A model generated the notes under the pieces. It saw nothing but the letters and a program-made list of their open reading frames with translations. It was not told the DNA's origin and ran no database searches. 5,079 nt of DNA, taken from positions 1-5,079 of the forward strand of contig JAEYOT010000119.1 of assembly GCA_023411445.1 (NCBI GenBank). The letters run 5' to 3'. A program made the position numbers and the translations under genes. The stretch comes from Pseudomonadota bacterium (GTDB taxonomy: Bacteria > Myxococcota_A > Polyangia > Polyangiales > Polyangiaceae). Positions 1 to 5,079 of the stretch are shown in pieces (position 1 is the stretch's first letter; the number at the start of each line of letters is the position of its first letter).

Positions 1-132
1 CGTTGAGGCCGTGGCGGGAGCCGACGGGAGGGGGGGCGGCGGCTCGTCTTTCTTGCAGCCCGAGGCCAGGACCGAAAGCAAGAACCCGGAACCAATGATC
101 GCGACAACCGAGCGAAGCGGCTTCATGGTCAT
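1..132 (-). CDS. Putative lipoprotein, N-terminal part only (runs off the left edge)
   Basis: The minus strand is open from an ATG at 132 to the window edge, 44 codons. It reads as a lipoprotein signal peptide: a short basic n-region (MTMKPLR), a hydrophobic stretch (SVVAIIGSGFLLSVL), then a lipobox-like A-S-G-C with the lipidated cysteine at residue 26, followed by KKDE and a Pro/Ala/Ser/Thr-rich stretch typical of an unstructured tether. The -3 lipobox position is Ala, with Leu at -4; this is allowed but not the commonest form. Lys at +2 would suit outer-membrane sorting by the usual Lol rule (known for enteric bacteria, inferred here). A second in-frame ATG at 126 (MKPLRS) is equally plausible, and neither start has a clear Shine-Dalgarno sequence. 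The functional domain lies outside the window, so no role can be given. The gene is divergent from the flavoprotein gene at 347. Confidence 0.72.
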   Translation of the reverse strand, partial: MTMKPLRSVVAIIGSGFLLSVLASGCKKDEPPPPLPSAPATAST

Positions 133-204
133 GTTTCTAGCGTAGACGTCCGAAAAGCGAAATAGGCCTAACTCGCGGTATTTTTAGCTTGATTGGACCG
201 AGCA

Positions 205-220
205 GCAGCCGGCCGGCTGC
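205..220. repeat. Perfect 16-bp palindrome (possible operator or hairpin)
   Basis: The bases GCAGCCGGCCGGCTGC are identical to their own reverse complement. As DNA this is the form expected for a dimeric regulator's site between two divergent genes. As RNA it could fold as a 6-bp stem (GCAGCC/GGCTGC) with a GGCC loop. No T-run follows, so it is not a standard terminator. The GC-rich context raises the chance of random palindromes, so a regulatory role is inferred only. Confidence 0.45.
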
Positions 221-335
221 CGCGGAGCACGGCGCGTGGCCCGCGGGGCTACGGCGCCGCTCCGCCGAGGGCGGCTCCGGCTCCGCCTTGCCCCCCCTTT
301 CACGGCGCGTGTCAGAGGCCCTCGACGCCCGTGCT

Positions 336-341
336 AGGAGG
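336..341 (+). promoter_or_regulatory. Ribosome binding site of the flavoprotein gene
   Basis: A full AGGAGG (extended to AGGAGGGAG) sits 5 bases before the ATG at 347. It fixes that ATG as the start and suggests efficient translation. Confidence 0.85.
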
Positions 342-346
342 GAGCG

Positions 347-1660
347 ATGGCGCGTGAGGTGGCGGCCGTGATCGGCGGTAGCGTGGCGGGGCTACTGGCC
401 GCGCGCGTGCTCAGCGATCACTACTCACGCGTCGTCTTGCTCGAGCGCGACGACGTGAGCGGCTCGGGGCATCGCCGCGGCGTGCCACAAGCCCAGCACG
501 TGCACGTGCTGCTCGCGGCCGGCTCGGCCGTGCTCGCGCGGGAGTGTCCGGGCTTGTTCGACGCCATCGCAGCGCGCGGTGGTCGCTACGTGGACATGAG
601 CCAGCACAACAACTGGTTCCATTTCGGCGTTTGGAAGCGGCGCTTCGAGTGTGGTGTGAAGGCCCACGCGCAGAGTCGCTTGTTGCTGGAGGAGGAGCTA
701 CGACACTGGGTGCTCAGGCTACCCAATGTGGAGCTGCGCCGCGAGCTGGTCGAGCGCGTGACATGGCCCGGCGGGGTGCCGTGCGTCGTGCTGGGCGACT
801 CCGAGCTGCGGGCAGAGCTGCTGGTCGACGCCTCCGGCAGGGGCTCGCAGCTGCCGGACTGGCTCGCTGACGCCGGCTACGCGCGGCCGCGCGAGCAGTC
901 CGTGCAGGTGGACGTCTCCTACACGTCGGCGCGCTTTCGCTCGGCGTTGAAGCGCGACTGGCTGGGGATCTTGATCTACCCAGAGCCGCCGCACGGTCGG
1001 CGCGCGGTGGCGGCGCTGCCGGTCGAGACGGGTGAGCTGCTCGTCTCCTTGTTTGGTTGGTGCGGTGAGCAGGCACCGGCCGAGGACGCCGGCTTCCTCG
1101 CATTTGCGCGCAGCTTGCCGCAGCCAGAGCTGGCTGAGCTCTTGGCGGGCGCCAAGCGCGTCTCGGATTTTCAGCGCTTCCGCTACCGCGGCGCGCGCCT
1201 GCGTCAATACGCCGCGCTCAGGCGCACGCCGCCGAGCACCGTGGCCATCGGCGACGCGCTGTGCAGCGTGGATCCGGTGTTTGGCCAGGGCATGACCGTG
1301 GCCGCGCTCTCGGCTCAGGCGCTACGCGACGCTTGCGCGGAGCCAGACGTGGCAGCCGGCTACTGGCGCCGGGTGCCGCGCGCCTACGAAGCCGCGTGGG
1401 AGCTGTCGACCGGGGAAGACTTTCGCTTCCCGGAGGTGAGAGGGCAGCGCCCGCTCGGCACGGCGTTCAAACATTGGTACACCGGCCACGTCCACCGCCT
1501 CACGGCGCAAGACGACGACGTGTATCGCCGCTTCGCGCGCGTGATGCACCTGCTGGAGCCGCCCACGCACCTGCTCCACCCGAGCGTCGCCGGTAAGGTC
1601 CTGCGCGCCGCTCTCGGCGGCTCGGGCGCTGCGCCAGGTCCGCGCCCTCGAGGTCCGTGA
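347..1660 (+). CDS. FAD-dependent oxidoreductase / monooxygenase (PHBH-like fold), substrate unknown
   Basis: Complete 437-residue flavoprotein, probably cytosolic. What is visible: an N-terminal Rossmann dinucleotide-binding motif at residues 8-20 (VIGGSVAGLLAAR, the G-G-S-x-x-G variant), with Glu33 at the end of the second strand for the adenosine ribose; a VPQAQHVHVLL segment at 46-56; a DASGRGS motif at 161-167 followed by LPDWL; and the flavin-binding GD motif at 301-319 (IGDALCSVDPVFGQGMTVA, Asp303). The VPQ-HVHVLL, SGRGS-LPxWL and GD-VDPVFGQGM set marks the group of FAD oxidoreductases that includes putative monooxygenases and, more distantly, polyether epoxidases. From the family, a NAD(P)H-dependent hydroxylation or epoxidation is plausible, but the substrate cannot be read from sequence. 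There is no signal peptide or clear membrane segment. The C-terminal tail (421-437) is Gly/Pro/Arg-rich. The gene stands alone: divergent from the lipoprotein and convergent with nrdJ, with no adjacent biosynthetic gene in view. Confidence 0.88.
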   Translation: MAREVAAVIGGSVAGLLAARVLSDHYSRVVLLERDDVSGSGHRRGVPQAQHVHVLLAAGSAVLARECPGLFDAIAARGGRYVDMSQHNNWFHFGVWKRRFECGVKAHAQSRLLLEEELRHWVLRLPNVELRRELVERVTWPGGVPCVVLGDSELRAELLVDASGRGSQLPDWLADAGYARPREQSVQVDVSYTSARFRSALKRDWLGILIYPEPPHGRRAVAALPVETGELLVSLFGWCGEQAPAEDAGFLAFARSLPQPELAELLAGAKRVSDFQRFRYRGARLRQYAALRRTPPSTVAIGDALCSVDPVFGQGMTVAALSAQALRDACAEPDVAAGYWRRVPRAYEAAWELSTGEDFRFPEVRGQRPLGTAFKHWYTGHVHRLTAQDDDVYRRFARVMHLLEPPTHLLHPSVAGKVLRAALGGSGAAPGPRPRGP

Positions 1661-1673
1661 GCGCTGCCGCCGC

Positions 1674-4600
1674 TTAGCTGCAACCCATCGAGTTGCCGCA
1701 GTTCAGGCACTTGTAGCAGGCGCCGTTACGCACCGTGATGTGACCGCAACCGTCGCACACCGGCGCGTCGCCCATCATTTCCTCCAGTTGCGCGTCGAGC
1801 GCGCCGTGGCTCTCCGCTGCGAAGGGCGAGGGATTGGCATTGGCGGCGCCTGCTGCCAGCGTGAGCGGCGGGATCGACGACGGGCTGGGCGGCGCGATGC
1901 TGGTAGGGGAGCCGCCGTCCTCCGCGACGAGCTTCGGCACCGTGGGGTCTTCGATGCCGGCTGCGTCCTCCGACGGCTTGACCTGGGCGAAGTCGTAGCG
2001 GCGCAGGTACTCCACGCCCAGCACGCGGAAGATGTAGTCCACGATGCTGGTCGAGAACTTGATGTTCGGGTGACCCGAGACCACGCCGTGCGGCTCGAAG
2101 CGCGTGAACGTGAACTGCTCCACGAACGTCGACAGCGGCACGCCGTACTGCAGCCCGACCGAGACGGCCATGGCGAAGCAGTTCATCAGCGAGCGGAAGG
2201 CAGCGCCCTCCTTGTGCATGTCGATGAAGATCTCGCCGAGCGAGCCGTCCTCGTACTCGCCGGTGCGCAAAAACACCTCGTGGCCGCCCACGTGCGCCTC
2301 CTGCGGGAAGCCGCGGCGCTTCTGCGGCAGGCGCACGCGGTGCCCCTCCGGGCGCGGCGCCGCCTGCGCGGCGGCTGCGGCCACCACCGGCGCGATCGCC
2401 GCGGCGGCTTGCGGGGTGACCTCCTGCTTGTCGCCGTCCTCCGAGCGCTCTTTGCTGGTGGTGGAGAGCGGCTGCGACGCCTTGCAGCCGTCGCGGTAGA
2501 GCGCGACGGCCTTGAGCCCGAGCTTCCAGCCCTCTTCGTAGATCTGCTTCACGTCCTCGACCGTGGCGTCGTTCGGCAAGTTGACGGTCTTGCTGATCGC
2601 GCCGGACAAGAACGGCTGCGCCGCCGCCATCATCTTCACGTGCGCCATCGGCGCCAAGAAGCGCTGGCCCGTGCGGCCGCAGCGGTTGGCGCAGTCGAAC
2701 ACCGCGTAGTGCTCTTCACGCAGGTGCGGCGCGCCTTCGATCGTCATGCGACCGATGATGACGTCGTTGGCTTCCTCGATCTGCGCGGGGGTGAAGCCGA
2801 GGTGCTTGAGCAGGCTGAAGCCCGGCTGAGCCACGCGCTCGGCGGCGATGCCGAGGCGGTCGTAGGCGTCGCGCCCTAGCACCCAGGGCGCGAAGGCCAG
2901 GCCAAGATCGAACACGCCAGGCAGGGCGGCCTCGATCTTGCTCAGGTCCTCATCGTTCAGGCCCTTTTGCTTGAGGCTATGGCGGTTGACGTGGGGCGCG
3001 CCCAAGAGCGTGTTGGTGCCGGACACGTACGCCACGATCTCGCTGATCTGCGCGTCCGAATAGCGCAGCCGCTTGAGCGCCTCCGGCACGGACTGGTTGA
3101 CGATTTTGAAGTAGCCGCCGCCCGCCAGCTTCTTGAACTTGACCAACGCGAAGTCCGGCTCGATGCCGGTGGTGTCGCAGTCCATCAGCAGGCCGATCGT
3201 GCCGGTGGGAGCGAGCACGGTAGCCTGCGCGTTGCGGTAGCCGTGCTGCTCGCCCAGCTGGACCGCCGCGTCCCAGTCCTGAACGGCCGCCTTCCACAGG
3301 TACTCCGGGCATTGCTCGCGATCGATGGCATACGCCGCATCGCGATGCTGGCGCATGACGCGCAGCATGGGCTCGCGGTTCTTCTCGAAGCCGGCGAAGG
3401 CGCCTTTGCTCGCGGCGATCTCGGCGCTGACCGCGTAGCCGCGGCCGCACAGGATAGCCGTCAGCGCGCCGGCGATGGCGCGGCCCTTGTCCGAATCGTA
3501 CGGGATGCCCAAGAGCATTAACAGCGTGCCCAGGTTGGCGTAGCCGAGGCCGAGCGGGCGGTAGTCGTGCGAGTTTCGCGCGATGTTTTGCGTCGGGTAG
3601 CTGGATAGGTCGACCAGGATTTCCTGCGCGGTGAAGAAGATGTCCACCGCGTGGCGGTAACCTTCGACGTCGAACTGGCCGCTCTCATCCAAGAACTTGG
3701 TGAGATTCAGCGACGACAGGTTGCAGGCCGTGTCGTCCAAGAACATGTACTCGGAGCACGGGTTACTGGCGTTGATCTTGCCGGTGTTGGGGCAGGTGTG
3801 CCAGTGGTTGATGGTGGTGTCGTACTGCACGCCCGGATCGGCGCAGGCCCAGGCGGACTCCGCCACCATGTCCCACAGCTCGCTGGCGCTGTGCGCCTCC
3901 ACCACCTTGCCGGTGGTGCGCGCGATCGTCTGCCACGTTCCGCCGGCCGCTGCGGCGCGCATGAACTCGTCCGTGACGCGCACGGAGTTGTTCGAGTTCT
4001 GCCCGCTGACCGTGTGGTAGGCCTCGCCGTTGAAGTCGCTGTCGTAGCCGGCGGCGATCAGCGCCTTGGCCTTGCGCTCCTCGCGCGTCTTCCACTGGAT
4101 GAAGTCCACGATCTCCGGGTGGTCCATGTCCAGGCAGACCATCTTGGCGGCGCGACGCGTGGTGCCGCCGCTCTTGGTGGCGCCGGCAGCCCGATCCAGG
4201 ACCTCCAGGAAGCTCATCAAGCCGCTGGAGGTGCCGCCGCCCGAGAGCTTCTCTTGCTTGCCGCGGATGGCGCTGAAGTTCGAGCCCGTGCCGGAGCCGT
4301 ACTTGAACAGGCGCGCCTCGGACTTGACCAAGTCGTAGATGCCCATCAGGTCGTCCGGCACCGCTTGGATGAAGCAGGCCGAGCACTGCGGGCGCTCGTA
4401 CGCGTTGGTGGTCTCCGCCACGTCCGCCCGCGCCTCGTCCCAGGCCCAGTTGCCGCCCGAGCCCGTGATGCCGTACTCGTGGAACAAGCCGCAGTTGAAC
4501 CAGACCGGCGAGTTGAACGCGCCGTACTGGTTGGTCATCAGCCAAGTGAGCTCGGCCTCGAACGTCTCGGCGTCCTGCGGGGTGGCGAAGTAGTTGCCGA

Positions 4601-4964
4601 AGCGCTCACCGGCGCTGCGGATGGTATGCGCGATGCGGTGCACCACCTGGCGCACGCTCGTCTCGCCCGCGTCCTTATTGCCGTGCAGCCCCGCCTTACG
4701 GAAGTACTTCGAGATGACGATGTCCGTCGCCAGCTGCGACCACTCCGCGGGGATCTCGGCGCCCTCCATCTTGAAGACGACGGAGCCGTCCGGGTTGGTG
4801 ATCAGGCTTTGGCGGCGCTCCCACACCACGCCCTTGAGCGGATCTTCACCCGGCTGGGTGTAGCGAGCCTTGAAGGTGGCGCCGCCCTTCTGGCCTCGCT
4901 TGGGCGCCTCGCTGGCAGCAGTGGTCTTCACCTTCTCCTCACCGACAACCGTAGATTGCGCCAT
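1674..4964 (-). CDS. nrdJ: Adenosylcobalamin-dependent (class II) ribonucleoside-diphosphate reductase
   Basis: Complete single-chain class II reductase that converts ribonucleotides to deoxyribonucleotides in the cytosol, using adenosylcobalamin to form the active-site thiyl radical. Residues are numbered from the ATG at 4964 (1,096 aa). Visible: FNSPVWFN at 150-157; redox Cys197 (SACF) and its partner Cys414 (ACNLSSLNL); NPCSE at 401-405 with catalytic Asn401, radical Cys403 and Glu405; allosteric-loop regions around [10 protein letters not shown] (266-275) and QNSNNSVRV (322-330); phosphate-binding PTGTIG at 586-591; an Ala/Pro-rich linker at about 834-874; a TSCPD-like domain at about 875-990 ([21 protein letters not shown]); a Ser/Pro/Ala linker; and a six-cysteine tail (1070, 1073, 1083, 1086, 1089, 1095). 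No N-terminal ATP-cone is evident and no intein interrupts it. An ATG at 4982 adds six residues, but a perfect AGGAGG lies within those codons, nine bases before 4964, so 4964 is preferred. The gene is convergent with the flavoprotein gene. Confidence 0.97.
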   Translation of the reverse strand: MAQSTVVGEEKVKTTAASEAPKRGQKGGATFKARYTQPGEDPLKGVVWERRQSLITNPDGSVVFKMEGAEIPAEWSQLATDIVISKYFRKAGLHGNKDAGETSVRQVVHRIAHTIRSAGERFGNYFATPQDAETFEAELTWLMTNQYGAFNSPVWFNCGLFHEYGITGSGGNWAWDEARADVAETTNAYERPQCSACFIQAVPDDLMGIYDLVKSEARLFKYGSGTGSNFSAIRGKQEKLSGGGTSSGLMSFLEVLDRAAGATKSGGTTRRAAKMVCLDMDHPEIVDFIQWKTREERKAKALIAAGYDSDFNGEAYHTVSGQNSNNSVRVTDEFMRAAAAGGTWQTIARTTGKVVEAHSASELWDMVAESAWACADPGVQYDTTINHWHTCPNTGKINASNPCSEYMFLDDTACNLSSLNLTKFLDESGQFDVEGYRHAVDIFFTAQEILVDLSSYPTQNIARNSHDYRPLGLGYANLGTLLMLLGIPYDSDKGRAIAGALTAILCGRGYAVSAEIAASKGAFAGFEKNREPMLRVMRQHRDAAYAIDREQCPEYLWKAAVQDWDAAVQLGEQHGYRNAQATVLAPTGTIGLLMDCDTTGIEPDFALVKFKKLAGGGYFKIVNQSVPEALKRLRYSDAQISEIVAYVSGTNTLLGAPHVNRHSLKQKGLNDEDLSKIEAALPGVFDLGLAFAPWVLGRDAYDRLGIAAERVAQPGFSLLKHLGFTPAQIEEANDVIIGRMTIEGAPHLREEHYAVFDCANRCGRTGQRFLAPMAHVKMMAAAQPFLSGAISKTVNLPNDATVEDVKQIYEEGWKLGLKAVALYRDGCKASQPLSTTSKERSEDGDKQEVTPQAAAAIAPVVAAAAAQAAPRPEGHRVRLPQKRRGFPQEAHVGGHEVFLRTGEYEDGSLGEIFIDMHKEGAAFRSLMNCFAMAVSVGLQYGVPLSTFVEQFTFTRFEPHGVVSGHPNIKFSTSIVDYIFRVLGVEYLRRYDFAQVKPSEDAAGIEDPTVPKLVAEDGGSPTSIAPPSPSSIPPLTLAAGAANANPSPFAAESHGALDAQLEEMMGDAPVCDGCGHITVRNGACYKCLNCGNSMGCS

Positions 4965-4973
4965 CTCTCGCGT

Positions 4974-4979
4974 CCTCCT
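4974..4979 (-). promoter_or_regulatory. Ribosome binding site that decides the nrdJ start
   Basis: On the minus strand AGGAGG (4979 down to 4974) stands nine bases before the ATG at 4964. The upstream in-frame ATG at 4982 overlaps this site and has no Shine-Dalgarno sequence of its own (it is preceded by GACGCACGG). This supports initiation at 4964. Confidence 0.75.
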
Positions 4980-5011
4980 CATCCGTGCGTCTCGACCGGG
5001 GCCGGGCTTTC

Positions 5012-5037
5012 ATTTTACTGAACACCGGGAGCTGAAC
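5012..5037 (-). promoter_or_regulatory. Candidate nrdJ promoter -10 with adjacent direct repeat (weak)
   Basis: Read on the minus strand, TAAAAT (5017-5012) matches five of six bases of a sigma-70 -10 element and is the only AT-rich hexamer in this upstream stretch. Two copies of GTTCAG, 8 bases apart (5037-5032 and 5023-5018), lie directly before it. No good -35 is found at 16-18 bases, so either an activator uses the repeat or this is not the promoter. Neither a NrdR-box pair nor a cobalamin riboswitch is recognisable here, but only about 100 bases upstream are visible. Confidence 0.25.
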
Positions 5038-5039
5038 CC

Positions 5040-5079
5040 ATGCACAGTATGCGGATGCGCGGCTCAGGGTGTCGAGCAG
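5040..5079 (+). CDS. Possible start of a divergent gene, partial (very uncertain)
   Basis: An ATG at 5040 is preceded by GGGAG (5027-5031) at 8 bases and stays open for the 13 codons to the window edge (MHSMRMRGSGCRA). The peptide is too short to identify. A competing reading is that a minus-strand gene enters from the right and ends at the TAA at 5017-5015 (last residues MGSAPGVQ), 50 bases before the nrdJ start. Nothing in the window decides between these readings, and both may be chance in a high-GC sequence. Confidence 0.18.
   Translation, partial: MHSMRMRGSGCRA

Larger units (their letters stand above)
133..346. other. Divergent intergenic region between lipoprotein and flavoprotein genes
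   Basis: This 214-base gap must carry the promoters for both flanking genes. Bases 133-200 are relatively AT-rich (for example the T-run at 179-186 and an AATAGGCCTA stretch) and are the likeliest promoter zone, but I see no convincing paired -35/-10 on either strand. Bases 201-300 are very GC-rich and full of short repeats: a perfect 16-bp palindrome at 205-220, a 7-bp inverted repeat GCGGAGC (222-228) / GCTCCGC (259-265), and a direct GGCTCC repeat around 273-284, followed by a C7T3 run at 291-300. If transcribed with the flavoprotein gene this would be a structured leader. A TTG-initiated open frame from 189 overlaps the start of the flavoprotein gene, lacks a ribosome binding site, and looks like chance. 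Confidence 0.6.

Noticed and set aside
267..303. GC-rich hairpin (GGCGG/CCGCC) before a C7T3 run as a terminator
   Set aside because: The stem is only five base pairs with mismatches inside the loop, and the following run is C, not T. It also lies upstream of the gene on the same strand.
189..371. 60-codon plus-strand open frame in the intergenic region
   Set aside because: It starts at a TTG without a ribosome binding site, overlaps the flavoprotein start out of frame, and its product is low-complexity Arg/Ser/Ala-rich.
1740..2879. 379-codon plus-strand open frame opposite the 3' half of nrdJ
   Set aside because: Arg/Ala/Val-rich antisense shadow with no recognisable domain; nrdJ is intact and certain on the other strand.
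3763..4545. 260-codon minus-strand open frame inside nrdJ
   Set aside because: Out-of-frame shadow of nrdJ, rich in Arg, Gly and His, without its own start signal.
1674..4964. Possible intein in nrdJ, given the length of about 1,096 residues
   Set aside because: Catalytic motifs run without interruption, and there are no splice-junction or endonuclease motifs. The extra length is explained by the TSCPD-like domain, two linkers and the cysteine tail.
3651..5021. 456-codon plus-strand open frame opposite nrdJ
   Set aside because: It mirrors the nrdJ reading frame on the opposite strand. The product is Val/Ala/Leu/Arg-rich without motifs, as expected from the antisense of a high-GC gene with strong third-position bias.
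4983..5079. Cobalamin riboswitch upstream of nrdJ
   Set aside because: No B12-box-like core is recognisable and the visible stretch is too short for the whole element. One may still lie outside the window.

Overview
The window is GC-rich throughout and tightly packed. The gene content, a long single-chain B12-dependent ribonucleotide reductase, a Cys-Lys-Lys lipoprotein with a Pro/Ala/Ser stalk, and a flavoprotein resembling secondary-metabolism monooxygenases, suggests a high-GC Gram-negative bacterium. Myxococcota is my best guess. This is an inference from protein style and base composition; no rRNA or other taxonomic marker is present.

Layout. Bases 1-132 (minus strand) hold the N-terminal 44 codons of a lipoprotein that runs off the left edge. 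Bases 133-346 form a divergent intergenic region with a relatively AT-rich part near the lipoprotein and a very GC-rich, repeat-bearing part near the flavoprotein, including a perfect 16-bp palindrome. Bases 347-1660 (plus) encode a 437-residue FAD-dependent oxidoreductase/monooxygenase of the PHBH-like fold, preceded by a strong ribosome binding site. After 13 bases the convergent gene nrdJ ends; it occupies 1674-4964 on the minus strand and encodes a complete class II ribonucleotide reductase of about 1,096 residues. The last ~100 bases are the nrdJ upstream region, which may also contain the end of an upstream minus-strand gene or the start of a divergent plus-strand gene; the window is too short to decide.

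Function. NrdJ is a housekeeping enzyme that makes deoxyribonucleotides using adenosylcobalamin. The flavoprotein and the lipoprotein have no evident functional link to it. The three genes do not form one operon: lipoprotein and flavoprotein are divergent, flavoprotein and nrdJ are convergent.

I found no mobile element, CRISPR array, tRNA, rRNA or convincing new system. The points most worth checking are the palindrome in the divergent promoter region, the unknown substrate of the flavoprotein, and the translation start of nrdJ.
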